A DNA stretch of 64,000 bases, from the NCBI GenBank assembly GCA_002344205.1, contig DDSZ01000002.1, positions 1 through 64,000 on the forward strand, read 5' to 3'. The notes under the pieces are model-generated. The model saw nothing but the letters and a program-made list of their open reading frames with translations. It made no database searches and had not been told where the DNA came from. Position 1 is the stretch's first letter; each line of letters opens with the position of its first letter. Shown one piece after another: positions 17,022 through 25,723 of the stretch. Both the position numbers and the translations under genes were made by a program. This stretch comes from Opitutaceae bacterium UBA2377. Lineage in GTDB: Bacteria; Verrucomicrobiota; Verrucomicrobiia; Opitutales; Opitutaceae.

Positions 17022-18602
17022 ATGAAGATCAGCGCGAGTATCAGGGTGGGTTTGGCCATGACCGCCGTATGGGGGACGGTGGCCTCCGCCGCGGACGGCG
17101 CGGCCGCGCCGGATTCGGTCGAGGTGGCCACGCGCGACGGGGTGCTGGCGGGCGAGCGTGGCGCCGTGCTCGCGTTTCGGGGCATTCCCTTTGCCGCGCC
17201 GCCGGTGGGTCCGCTGCGGTGGAAACCGCCGCAGCCGGTGGCGGGTTGGAGCGGCGTGCGGCCGGCAATAGCTTTCGGCCCCGACGCGATGCAGCACACC
17301 CGTCGCCGCCCGGTGAGCGAGGACTGTCTGTATCTGAATGTGTGGACGCCAACGCTGCAGCCGTCGCGTCCGCTGCCCGTGATGGTGTGGATCCACGGAG
17401 GCGGATTCACCGATGGCGCCGGCTCGGTGCCGATGTTCGACGGCGCGGGATTCGCCGGTCGGGGCGTGGTGCTGGTGACCATCAACTACCGGCTCGGCCT
17501 GTTTGGCTTTCTCGCGCATCCGGGGCTGACGCAAGAGTCGCCGGACCGGGTGTCGGGCAACTACGGGCTGCAGGATCAGATCGCGGCGCTGCGGTGGGTG
17601 CAGGACAACATCGCCCGGTTTGGCGGCGATCCGGACTGCGTGACCGTGTTCGGGCAGTCGGCCGGGGCCTACAGCGTGTCGTTGCTGCTGACCTCGCCGT
17701 GGGCGGAGGGGCTGTTTCACCGCGCCATCCTGCAAAGTCCGGGCTCGCTGCGGCCGCTCCCGACGCTAGCGGAAGCGGAACAGGCGGGTGCCGCGTTGGA
17801 GTGCGACGTGGAGCGCCTGCGTGCGATGACGGCGGGGGAGATACTGGAACTGCAGGCGCGGCTTATGGCTGCGCAGGAGCCGGCCCTGTTGCAACCCCGG
17901 CCGCTCGGTCCGGTCCATGACGGCCGGATAGTGCCTTGGCCGGATGAAGGTGTGGCGGCAACGCACGGCCGGTTGCGGGCGGTGGATACGGTGATCGGCA
18001 CCTGCGCAGACGAGGGCGTGGGGTTCGTGAAGGGCTGGGCCATCGACGATCAGAAGGCCTACGGGGAGTTTTTGCGGAGGCAGTTCGGCCCGCGGGTGCG
18101 GGAAGTGTTTGCGCACTATCCGGTGCGGCGCGACCGGGAGGTGAAGGTGGCGCTCGCGGCGTTCCACGGGGATTTACATTACCTGCATGGCACGCGCGTG
18201 ATGGCGCGGGCGCTGGCCGGGGGCGAGGCGCAGGTATTTCGCTACCATTTCGTGCGCCACTGGCAGGGGGGAGAAGCCGCGCCGACACACGGGGACGAGA
18301 TTGCGTATGTGTTCGGGCACCTCGCGCAGGAATCGCAGGGACCGCAAGGATTTGCCGGCGACAAGACGCGGGATGATGAGCTGTCCGAAGCAATGCAGGC
18401 GGCGTGGGTGCGATTTGCCACGACGGGGAACCCGAACGGCGGTGGACTGCCACACTGGCCGTCCGTCGGGGCGGAGGGGGACCTGTATCTGGAGATTGGC
18501 GATGCCGTGCGCGCCGCCGCGGGGCTGCGGGCGGAGAAGGTGGCGTTTTGCGGCGGACTGCGGCGCTGGCGCGGTCCGGAGCTTTCGGACGCAAGCCCCT
18601 GA
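17022..18602 (+). CDS. Type-B carboxylesterase, exported
   Basis: 526 residues with a signal peptide (1-23, cut near ASA-AD). The alpha/beta-hydrolase fold of the carboxylesterase B family is clear: oxyanion-hole HGGGF (125-129), nucleophile Ser213 in GQSAGA, acid Glu331 in ADEGVGF and His423 in THGDEIAYVFG. EDCLYLNVWTP (100-110) is a family signature. The only in-frame start after an upstream stop at 17001 is this ATG. It is probably a periplasmic esterase acting on acyl or aromatic esters of the locus substrate; exact substrate unknown. Divergent from the FAD oxidoreductase with a shared LacI-type operator. Confidence 0.87.
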   Translation: MKISASIRVGLAMTAVWGTVASAADGAAAPDSVEVATRDGVLAGERGAVLAFRGIPFAAPPVGPLRWKPPQPVAGWSGVRPAIAFGPDAMQHTRRRPVSEDCLYLNVWTPTLQPSRPLPVMVWIHGGGFTDGAGSVPMFDGAGFAGRGVVLVTINYRLGLFGFLAHPGLTQESPDRVSGNYGLQDQIAALRWVQDNIARFGGDPDCVTVFGQSAGAYSVSLLLTSPWAEGLFHRAILQSPGSLRPLPTLAEAEQAGAALECDVERLRAMTAGEILELQARLMAAQEPALLQPRPLGPVHDGRIVPWPDEGVAATHGRLRAVDTVIGTCADEGVGFVKGWAIDDQKAYGEFLRRQFGPRVREVFAHYPVRRDREVKVALAAFHGDLHYLHGTRVMARALAGGEAQVFRYHFVRHWQGGEAAPTHGDEIAYVFGHLAQESQGPQGFAGDKTRDDELSEAMQAAWVRFATTGNPNGGGLPHWPSVGAEGDLYLEIGDAVRAAAGLRAEKVAFCGGLRRWRGPELSDASP

Positions 18603-18636
18603 AACTCGCGCGCCGCCGGCCGCTCCGGTAGAAAAG

Positions 18637-18648
18637 TCAACGTGTCCA
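18637..18648. promoter_or_regulatory. Putative LacI operator before GH42-sulfatase-esterase operon
   Basis: TCAACGTGTCCA, the inverted form with the C variant also seen at 4514-4525. It lies 106 bp before the GH42 start and 34 bp after the carboxylesterase stop. Confidence 0.7.
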
Positions 18649-18754
18649 ATCCGGCAGGACTTGTCCGGGCCCCCTGGCGATGCCCGCATGGGAACATGCG
18701 CAAGAATGTGCGGAGCACAGGCCTTCTTCACCCCGCTGGCAGGAATGTGGCTTG

Positions 18755-20818
18755 ATGAAGCCATCCAGCACAATGCCCCGCCACCGGCGGCCGGCGGCCC
18801 GTCGCGGCTGCCTGTTCGGTGTGGCCTACTATCCGGAGCACTGGGCCGAGAATGAGCGGCGGCGTGACCTCCGGCTCATGCGGCGCACGGGCATCAACGT
18901 TGTGCGCATGGGTGAGTTTGCGTGGGATGTGTGGGAGCCTGCGCCCGGCAGGTTTGATTTCTCCCTCTTCGACGAGACTATCGCCGCATTGGGTCGCGCG
19001 GGGATCCGGACTTTGCTCGGCACGCCTACCGCTGCGCCTCCACGCTGGCTGACCCTCGCCCATCCCGAGATTCTGCGCGAAACCGCGACCGGCCACGTCA
19101 TCGGTCATGGCGCACGCCAGCACGCCAACCTGGCCCATCCGGAATTTCGCTCCGCCTGCCGGCGCGTCGTCACGGCACTGGCGACGCACTATGCACACAA
19201 TCCTCAAGTGATTGGTTGGCAGATCGACAACGAGCTGCACTGCATCGGCTCCACGGATTTTTCCGCCGAGACGGAGCGCCAGTTTCAGGATTGGTTGCGC
19301 CGGCGTTATCGTCGCATCGATACGCTCAACCGGCGCTGGGGCACGCGCTTTTCCGCCGGGACCTACGGTGCGTTCGACGAGGTTCCACTGCCGATTCGGA
19401 ACCGGCCCGACGGTCTCGCCCCGCATCCGGCCCACCTGCTGGATTTCCACCGGTTCACCAGCGATGTTGCCTGCCAATTCTGCCATGAACAGGCCTCTCT
19501 CCTGCGTGCGGCCAATCCCCGCTGGCTGGTCTTTCACAACGGGCTCTTCCCGCATCTCGACTATTGGAAACTCTCCGCCGGACTGGATACACTGGGCGTT
19601 GATCTCTATCCGGGCTTCGGGGGAGCTGAGCCGGCGGCACAGCTTGCCTGGGGTTCGTTCAAGCTCGAGCTCTGCCGCGCCCACAGCGGCTCCTTCTTGG
19701 TGCCCGAACTGGCCTCCGGTGCCGGCGGCACGCGTGACTTCCTGCTCGAGACACCGGAACCTGGGCGGATGCGTCTGTGGGCGTGGCATGCCGTGGCGCA
19801 TGGTGCCGACGGCATTGTGCACTTCCGGTGGCGCACCATCCGTTTCGGCCAGGAAATTTACTGGCGGGGGGTGCTCGATCACGACTCCGTCCCGCGTCGC
19901 CGGTGGCGCGAATTGCGCCGCACGGCCGGCGAAATCGCATCCGTTACGGCCGCGCTCGCCGGCACCGTGCGCGATGTGCGTTGCGGCATTCTGGTGGATT
20001 TTGAGGCCGATGAATCGCATGCCGCCGTGCTGGGACGTTATCCCGCGCCGCGGCACCAAGCCGAGCATCTGCTCGCCGAACTGCTGGCCCGGCACCAACT
20101 CGCGGGCCTCGTGCATGCGCGTGACCGGTTCGATGGTCTCGACACCCTTGTCCTGCCGTCGTTCGGACACGTTGACGCGGAACTGGCGCGCAAATTGCGG
20201 CGTTTTGTCCGGCGTGGCGGCATACTCCTCTGCACGGCCGGCACGGGTGTGCGCACCGTCGACAACCAGGCGCTGGGAATCACGCCGCCCGGTCCCTTGC
20301 GCAGCCTGCTGGGCGTCACCATTGAGGAATGCGGGGGATTTCGCGTTCCACGGTTGGAAATCGCGATGCCTGACGGTTGCGCCATGCCCGCGCCGGCCGG
20401 TTACGAGATCCTCCGGCCGATCGGTTCCGCGGTGGTGGCGCGATGGCGCGACTTGCAGGCAGCGACCGTCGGGACTCAACCCCATCCGGCCCACGGTGAG
20501 CCGGCGCTCGCTTGCCGCACTCTGGGCCGCGGCCGGGCTTTGACACTGGGGACGTGGATCTCCTCGGAAAACGCGGGCGCAGTCGCTGCATTGATCCTCC
20601 ACCGGCCTTTGGTGGAGGCCGGCCCGATGGTGGCCGTCTCCCGGCGGATCGCCCGCAGCCGGGTTGTGTGGTTTCTGCTCAATCACGACGCCCGGCCACA
20701 GTCCGTCGCCGGCCTGCCTCCCGGCCGCGACCTGCTGACCGGCCGGCATTGTGACGGCCGGCTCCGCCTGCCGCCCTACGGCGTGGCCTTGCTGCGCTCA
20801 GGCCGTTCCCTCCCATGA
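18755..20818 (+). CDS. GH42 family beta-galactosidase
   Basis: 687 residues from the ATG at 18755, which has AGGAA about 10 bp upstream; a second ATG follows six codons later. The TIM-barrel domain begins with FGVAYYPEHW (21-30), then MGEFAWDVWEP; the acid/base is Glu160 in WQIDNE and the likely nucleophile is Glu318 in LVPELASG. A Rossmann-like trimerisation domain (about 395-600) and a short C-terminal domain follow, as in GH42. No signal peptide, so it acts in the cytoplasm. Family members remove terminal beta-galactosyl or arabinosyl units. First gene of a three-gene operon; its stop overlaps the sulfatase start (ATGA). Confidence 0.9.
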   Translation: MKPSSTMPRHRRPAARRGCLFGVAYYPEHWAENERRRDLRLMRRTGINVVRMGEFAWDVWEPAPGRFDFSLFDETIAALGRAGIRTLLGTPTAAPPRWLTLAHPEILRETATGHVIGHGARQHANLAHPEFRSACRRVVTALATHYAHNPQVIGWQIDNELHCIGSTDFSAETERQFQDWLRRRYRRIDTLNRRWGTRFSAGTYGAFDEVPLPIRNRPDGLAPHPAHLLDFHRFTSDVACQFCHEQASLLRAANPRWLVFHNGLFPHLDYWKLSAGLDTLGVDLYPGFGGAEPAAQLAWGSFKLELCRAHSGSFLVPELASGAGGTRDFLLETPEPGRMRLWAWHAVAHGADGIVHFRWRTIRFGQEIYWRGVLDHDSVPRRRWRELRRTAGEIASVTAALAGTVRDVRCGILVDFEADESHAAVLGRYPAPRHQAEHLLAELLARHQLAGLVHARDRFDGLDTLVLPSFGHVDAELARKLRRFVRRGGILLCTAGTGVRTVDNQALGITPPGPLRSLLGVTIEECGGFRVPRLEIAMPDGCAMPAPAGYEILRPIGSAVVARWRDLQAATVGTQPHPAHGEPALACRTLGRGRALTLGTWISSENAGAVAALILHRPLVEAGPMVAVSRRIARSRVVWFLLNHDARPQSVAGLPPGRDLLTGRHCDGRLRLPPYGVALLRSGRSLP

Positions 20819-22167
20819 ATTCCACCCCGCCCAATGTCATCTGGATCTTCGGCGACCAGCACCGTGCACAGTCGTGGAGCGGCGCGGGCGATCCCAACCT
20901 TGCCACACCCAATCTGGACCGCATGGCGGCCGAGGGCATCGTGTTTCGCCGAGCGCTCTCGACCTATCCGCTTTGCTGTCCCGCCCGCGCCGCCCTGCTC
21001 ACCGGCCTGCACCCGCATCAGACGACAGTCCGCGGCCACGAACAGCCGCTCGATCCCGCGCAGCCGACCGTGGCGCATGCCTTCCGTGCCGCCGGCTACC
21101 ACACCGCCTGGTTTGGCAAGTGGCATCTCGACGGCTTCCGCGAGAGCGATGGCCGCGCCGCCTTCCATGTCGTCGGTCGCGAACGGCGCGGTGGTTTCGA
21201 CGAGTGGCTGGGCTACGACAATAACAACAGCCCGTGGGACTGCTGGGCGCATGGTCACGGACCCCGGGGAGAAATCCCACCATATCACCTCGACGGCTAT
21301 GAGACCGACGCGTTTACCACCCGCCTGCTCGGATATCTGCAGGAGCGCAAAAGCGCCGCCGCGCCGTTCTTCGCCGTGCTCTCGCTCCAGCCGCCGCACA
21401 ACCCCTATGCCGCGCCGGAAGAATGGATGCGACGGCACACTCCCGCCCGCGTGGTGTTGCGGCCCAACGTGCCCGATGTGCCCCGCATCACCGATCGGGC
21501 CCGCCGTGAACTCGCCGGCTACCATGCGATGATCGAAAACCTTGACTGGAATGTGGGGCGGATCCGCACGGCGCTGGCCGATCTGGGTCTCGCACGAAAC
21601 ACCATCCTCGTCTTTTTCAGCGACCACGGCGACATGCACGGTTCCCATGGCCAGTTCCTTAAAACCTGCCCGTGGGAGGAAAGCATCCGCGTGCCCTGTA
21701 TTATCGCCGGCGAGAGCCCCTACTACGACCGCCGGCAGGGAGTGTGCGATGATCTTGTGACTCTCACCGACCTGGCTCCGACCACATTGGGCCTGTGCGG
21801 GCTTGAGGTGCCGGCAACAATGACAGGCTATGACTATTCGTTCCGCTGGCGGCCCGATCGCAGGCCCAAGGACGGGCTGCCGGACGCCGCAGTGCTGCAA
21901 TGTCTTGAGCCCACGCTGCATCCGGACAGCGTGGACCGGCCCTGGCGGGGTATAGTGACACGCGATGGCTGGAAATACGTCGTGCTCGAGCACCAGCCAT
22001 GGCTGCTCTTCAACCTGACGGACGATCCATTCGAGCGGGTCAATCTCGCGCACAACTCCGTGCACTGGCAGGAGCGGAACCGTTTGCACAACCTGCTGCG
22101 CGCCCAGCTCGACTCCGCGGGCGATGTCTTCAGGCTGCCCGACGACCCTACGTTTTCCTCCCCGTGA
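20815..22167 (+). CDS. Type I (formylglycine) sulfatase
   Basis: 450 residues. The metal-binding start NVIWIFGDQHR contains Asp14, and the maturation motif CCPARAALLTG supplies C-x-P-x-R with Cys54, the residue converted to formylglycine. Later GKWHLDGF and FFSDHGDMHGSHGQF complete the alkaline-phosphatase-fold active site. It hydrolyses sulfate esters of a carbohydrate. No signal peptide is evident, unusual for sulfatases of polymer-degrading loci and consistent with action on imported oligosaccharides or small sulfated glycosides. Translationally coupled on both sides (ATGA with GH42, GTGA with the next gene). A maturation enzyme must be encoded elsewhere. Confidence 0.9.
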   Translation: MNSTPPNVIWIFGDQHRAQSWSGAGDPNLATPNLDRMAAEGIVFRRALSTYPLCCPARAALLTGLHPHQTTVRGHEQPLDPAQPTVAHAFRAAGYHTAWFGKWHLDGFRESDGRAAFHVVGRERRGGFDEWLGYDNNNSPWDCWAHGHGPRGEIPPYHLDGYETDAFTTRLLGYLQERKSAAAPFFAVLSLQPPHNPYAAPEEWMRRHTPARVVLRPNVPDVPRITDRARRELAGYHAMIENLDWNVGRIRTALADLGLARNTILVFFSDHGDMHGSHGQFLKTCPWEESIRVPCIIAGESPYYDRRQGVCDDLVTLTDLAPTTLGLCGLEVPATMTGYDYSFRWRPDRRPKDGLPDAAVLQCLEPTLHPDSVDRPWRGIVTRDGWKYVVLEHQPWLLFNLTDDPFERVNLAHNSVHWQERNRLHNLLRAQLDSAGDVFRLPDDPTFSSP

Positions 22168-22883
22168 AGCCATTCTTGCTTCTCTGCGGCCTGCTCTTGT
22201 CTGCCGGCGCGACGGCCACAGAAACGCCCCAGACTGCCGGTCGGATTGAGCTGCAGGTGCCTTACGCTTTCGACTATCTCATCGCCTTGCCGGAAGGTTA
22301 TACCGACGAGCCGGACCGTCGCTGGCCGTTGCTGGTTTTTCTGCACGGCGCCGGTGAACGCGGGCGCGATCTCTCCCGCGTGGCGCGTCACGGTCCGCCC
22401 GCGTTGATCGCGGCCGGCCGGCGGTTTCCCGCCATCGTATTGTCGCCCCAGTGCCCCGACGATACTTGGTGGAACCTGCCGGCGGTCGAGACCCTGATTG
22501 ATGAGCTGGCGCGAAAACTACGCGTGGATCAGAACCGGATATATCTCACGGGCCTGAGCATGGGCGGCTACGCCGTCTGGTCGCTGGCCCAGCGAAGGCC
22601 GGATTACTACGCCGCCGTGGTGCCGATCTGCGGCGGCGGAGATCCGCGGTGGGCTCCGCGGCTCCGCGACCAGCCGCTCTGGGCTTTCCACGGCGCGCGG
22701 GACGAGGCCGTGCTGCCACGTGAATCGCAGAAAATGATCGAGGCCATCCGTGCGGCGGGCGGCAGGCCGCACTTCACCCTTTATCCCGAGGCCGGCCACG
22801 ACGCCTGGACCGCCGCCTACGGTGATGAAGCGTTGTGGGGATGGCTCTTCGCCCAACACCGGGGGAACCCCGCCTCACCCTGA
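22164..22883 (+). CDS. Exported alpha/beta-hydrolase (esterase, phospholipase/carboxylesterase-like)
   Basis: 239 residues from a GTG that overlaps the sulfatase stop (GTGA). Signal peptide at 1-19. The triad is Ser132 in GLSMGG, Asp180 in HGARDE and His212 in AGHDAW; LLVFLHGAGERG forms the oxyanion-hole strand. It resembles PHB-depolymerase-like or feruloyl/acetyl-xylan esterase-like proteins common in glycan loci. Periplasmic removal of acyl substituents is inferred. Third gene of the GH42 operon; it converges with lacI. Confidence 0.85.
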   Translation: MKPFLLLCGLLLSAGATATETPQTAGRIELQVPYAFDYLIALPEGYTDEPDRRWPLLVFLHGAGERGRDLSRVARHGPPALIAAGRRFPAIVLSPQCPDDTWWNLPAVETLIDELARKLRVDQNRIYLTGLSMGGYAVWSLAQRRPDYYAAVVPICGGGDPRWAPRLRDQPLWAFHGARDEAVLPRESQKMIEAIRAAGGRPHFTLYPEAGHDAWTAAYGDEALWGWLFAQHRGNPASP

Positions 22884-22908
22884 GGCGGCAATTCCATGCA
22901 CTGCAGGA

Positions 22909-23955
22909 TCAGAGGAACTCCAGCTTCGGTTCGGTCAGGGGCGGGCCAACCACGCGAAGCGACCGTCCCTCCGACCACGTCACATCGGTGAACACCGTCT
23001 TCGGGTTCGCCGGGATGCCGGTCTCGCCCCGGTTCAACTGGCCGATGAGCAAGTCCACGGCGGCGGCGCCCAACCGCCGCGGTTGGTGGTCCACACAGCA
23101 AAACCCCTCGGGCGCCACCGTGCGCGATGTCGCCACCACCCCGATGTCTTGTGGCACGTCCAGTTTCTCCGCGCGAATCCAGTCGGCCTGAACACGGTTG
23201 GTGAGGATCACCGCCTCGGGCCGGTGTCGGCGCAGCCAGCGGACGAACGCGGCACGCGGGGCGCCGGCCAACTCGAGCACGGGCACGGGCCGGCTGCGCG
23301 GCAACCGGCTCTGGAACCATTCGAAGGGTGCCGAGAGATTGAAGCGCGCCAGCGGGTCCATTCTCTTTTCCAATGCGAAACCGATGCGCCGATAGCCGCG
23401 GTTGGCCAGTTGCTGGAGACAGACGAGCATGGCCTGCTGGTGATGGGGCACAGCGCGTGTAAGACGCGGCTCGACCAGCGAATAGCCGGCGGTCACGGCC
23501 GTGAAGTGCTCCCAGTCAAGCTGCACCCCGCGGCGCTCGGGCAGCGGGGCGATGAGCAGTGCGCTGATACCCCGCGCACGGATGATGTCGCTCAGGCGTC
23601 GCGCGCTCATGCCGGGCTCCTTCATCCAGAGCTCGTCCACCGCATAACCTAGGGCTTCCGCGCGCTCACGCGCGCCGGCCAGCCACTCCGCATGGTAGGG
23701 CACCGAACGCGCGGGCTGGGGTTCGGCGAAGCCGTGCAGGATGCCGAGCGTGGCCCGGGCCTGCATCGGACCGGTTGCCCGCACCGAGCGCATCATGTGA
23801 GAAAACATCGGATTGGGCCGGTAGTTCAGCGCACGGGCGGCGGCCAACACGAGTTCGCGGGTCTCGGCCGGAATGCGCGGGCTTTCCCGCAGTGCCAGGG
23901 AAACCGCGGATTTGGAAAGGCCGGTCCGGGCCGCTATGTCGCGGATGGTCGCCAT
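22909..23955 (-). CDS. LacI-family transcriptional regulator of the glycan locus
   Basis: 348 residues. The N-terminal HTH (TIRDIAARTGLSKSAVSLAL, residues 3-22) and hinge (LNYRPNP) precede a periplasmic-binding-protein-like effector domain that ends at TWSEGRSLRVV. In this family a sugar or sugar phosphate usually releases the repressor. The element TCAACTTGTCCA begins 4 bp upstream of the start codon, where bound repressor would block transcription or initiation, suggesting autoregulation. Five further copies of the element lie at the other promoters of the locus, so this protein is the likely regulator of all of them. Effector unknown. Confidence 0.88.
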   Translation of the reverse strand: MATIRDIAARTGLSKSAVSLALRESPRIPAETRELVLAAARALNYRPNPMFSHMMRSVRATGPMQARATLGILHGFAEPQPARSVPYHAEWLAGARERAEALGYAVDELWMKEPGMSARRLSDIIRARGISALLIAPLPERRGVQLDWEHFTAVTAGYSLVEPRLTRAVPHHQQAMLVCLQQLANRGYRRIGFALEKRMDPLARFNLSAPFEWFQSRLPRSRPVPVLELAGAPRAAFVRWLRRHRPEAVILTNRVQADWIRAEKLDVPQDIGVVATSRTVAPEGFCCVDHQPRRLGAAAVDLLIGQLNRGETGIPANPKTVFTDVTWSEGRSLRVVGPPLTEPKLEFL

Positions 23956-23959
23956 GGGG

Positions 23960-23971
23960 TCAACTTGTCCA
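23960..23971. promoter_or_regulatory. Putative LacI operator between lacI and GH1
   Basis: TCAACTTGTCCA (rev. comp. TGGACAAGTTGA) lies 4 bp upstream of lacI and 105 bp upstream of the GH1 ATG. With flanks GG/CC it forms a 13-bp imperfect dyad centred on the S of CAASTTG. Confidence 0.75.
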
Positions 23972-24076
23972 GCTAGAATCCGTTGTTGGCCCGGCGGGCA
24001 TCAAGCCATTTCTCGGCCGGTCAACACACCCGGGCCGCCTTCGGGGCTGAGATGGGTGGCGTTCCAAGACTCCATC

Positions 24077-25432
24077 ATGCATCAGAACACGTATCCGCAA
24101 AGTTTCGCCTGGGGTGCCGCGACTTCGGCCTATCAGATCGAAGGCGCCTGGGCTGCCGACGGGAAGGGCGAGTCCATTTGGGATGCGTTCTGCAGGCGCG
24201 AGAGCGTGACCTTTGCGGGACACGACGGCCGGATAGCCTGCGATCATTACAGGCGCAGTGAGGAAGATGTCGGGCTCATGCGGGAGATCGGCCTCAACGC
24301 CTACCGGTTTTCAATCGCTTGGCCGCGGATTCTGCCGGACGGCACTGGTGCCATCAATTCGCGCGGACTGGACTTCTACGACCGACTGGTGGATGCCTTG
24401 CTGGCCGCGGGTATCCAGCCATGGGCCACCCTTTACCACTGGGATCTACCGCTGACGCTTTGCCATCGTGGTGGCTGGTTGAATGCGGAGAGCCCGCAGT
24501 GGTTTGCCGACTACACGCAGGCTGTGGTGACACGTCTCGGCGACCGGGTGCGACATTGGATCACCCTGAACGAGCCGCAGTGCTTTATTGGACTCGGCCT
24601 GCTCAACGGCCTCCATGCCCCGGGGCTCAAACTGGACTGGCCCGATGTCCTGCGTGCGGGACATCACGCCCTGTTGGCCCATGGCCGGGCCGTGCAGGTG
24701 CTGCGGGCCGCCGGGGGTGATCGCTTTAAAATTGGCTGGGCGCCGGTCGGCGGTGCGCGTGTCCCGGCCACCAACTCACCGGCGGACATTGCCGCCGCCC
24801 GGCAGGCGATGTTCGCCATCACGGAGCGGAGCATCTGGGCGACGACTTGGTGGGCCGATCCCGTGATGCTCGGACGTTATCCGGAGGACGGCCTGCGGAT
24901 TTTTGGTGCCGCCGCCTCTGCACACTCGGAGGAAGAGATGCGGATCATCTCCACGCCCGTGGATTTCTACGGCACCAACGTCTATTCCGCCCAGATCGTC
25001 GCGGCGGGACCGGACGGTTGTCCGCGTCAGATCCCGCCACCTCCCGGCGTGCCGATGAACATGTATTATTGGCCGGTTTTGTTTGATGCGCTGCACTGGT
25101 GTGTCCGGTTTTTGCACGAACGCTACGGCAAGCCGGTGGTGGTGACTGAAAACGGCACTTCAAGTATGGACTGGGTGAATGCCGACGGCCGCGTGCAGGA
25201 CCCGCAGCGGATAGATTACCTGCGCCGGCAGTTGCAGGGACTGGCTTCGGCCATGCAGGCCGGTGTGCCGGTCGAGGGTTTCTTCGTGTGGTCGCTGCTC
25301 GACAATTTCGAATGGCATGAAGGCTACCGGCAGCGTTTCGGCCTCATCCATGTGGATTTCGAAACGGGCCGCCGCACCCTCAAGGATTCAGCGCTGTGGT
25401 ATCGCGACTTTATTTCGGGAAAATCCCGCTGA
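24077..25432 (+). CDS. bglA: GH1 family beta-glucosidase
   Basis: 451 residues, the usual GH1 length. SFAWGAATSAYQIEGAW (9-25) is the family N-terminal signature. The acid/base is Glu166 in TLNEP and the nucleophile Glu358 in VTENG; FEWHEGYRQRFGL near the C-terminus binds the glycone. Cytoplasmic, no signal peptide. It removes beta-linked glucose, galactose or fucose from glycosides. Divergent from lacI with a shared operator. The gene symbol is by family, not by proven substrate. Confidence 0.9.
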   Translation: MHQNTYPQSFAWGAATSAYQIEGAWAADGKGESIWDAFCRRESVTFAGHDGRIACDHYRRSEEDVGLMREIGLNAYRFSIAWPRILPDGTGAINSRGLDFYDRLVDALLAAGIQPWATLYHWDLPLTLCHRGGWLNAESPQWFADYTQAVVTRLGDRVRHWITLNEPQCFIGLGLLNGLHAPGLKLDWPDVLRAGHHALLAHGRAVQVLRAAGGDRFKIGWAPVGGARVPATNSPADIAAARQAMFAITERSIWATTWWADPVMLGRYPEDGLRIFGAAASAHSEEEMRIISTPVDFYGTNVYSAQIVAAGPDGCPRQIPPPPGVPMNMYYWPVLFDALHWCVRFLHERYGKPVVVTENGTSSMDWVNADGRVQDPQRIDYLRRQLQGLASAMQAGVPVEGFFVWSLLDNFEWHEGYRQRFGLIHVDFETGRRTLKDSALWYRDFISGKSR

Positions 25433-25723
25433 CGAACGTCGGGGGGACAAATTAGGCGGATCCGGTTAAAACCTTAATCTTTGGTCGTCCGAGGTTGGTG
25501 CCAATGGTGTTAATGGGCGGGAGCCTCACCGGTCGGGCTGGGCTTGATTAGCATCAAGGCAACCTCCCGATTAGGGATTGATTGGCCATTTATCCCTCTG
25601 GGTGGAAAATATTTCGACCAATTAGCACCAAGGATTTCACATCATCGTCTAGCCGGGGGCACCAGCCGGATGGGGATTTGCCGCTTGCCGGGGTGCGGCG
25701 GCGGGACAATTTTCCCGGACGGT
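25433..25723. other. Gene-free 291-bp junction between glycan locus and aroC
   Basis: This stretch is visibly richer in A+T than its surroundings. It contains an imperfect direct repeat ATTAGCAYCAAGG (25547-25559 and 25621-25633), a GATTAGGGA word also present at 2934-2942 on the other side of the locus, and the right copy of the tRNA-Arg 3'-end repeat. It probably also carries the aroC promoter. I see no gene in it. Confidence 0.55.
25654..25666 (+). repeat. Right copy of 13-nt direct repeat (putative attR)
   Basis: CGGGGGCACCAGC is identical to 2890-2902 at the 3' end of tRNA-Arg and in the same orientation. The two copies bracket 22.75 kb that begins and ends with the LacI regulon. Upstream of the 13 bases the sequences do not match. 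Confidence 0.45.

Noticed and set aside
16847..17485. In-frame upstream extension of the FAD oxidoreductase
   Set aside because: It overlaps the esterase coding region on the other strand and has no similarity; the ATG at 16846 is 20 residues before the Rossmann motif.
18728..20749. Open frame of 673 codons on the minus strand
   Set aside because: Antisense to the GH42 gene, which has both catalytic Glu residues.
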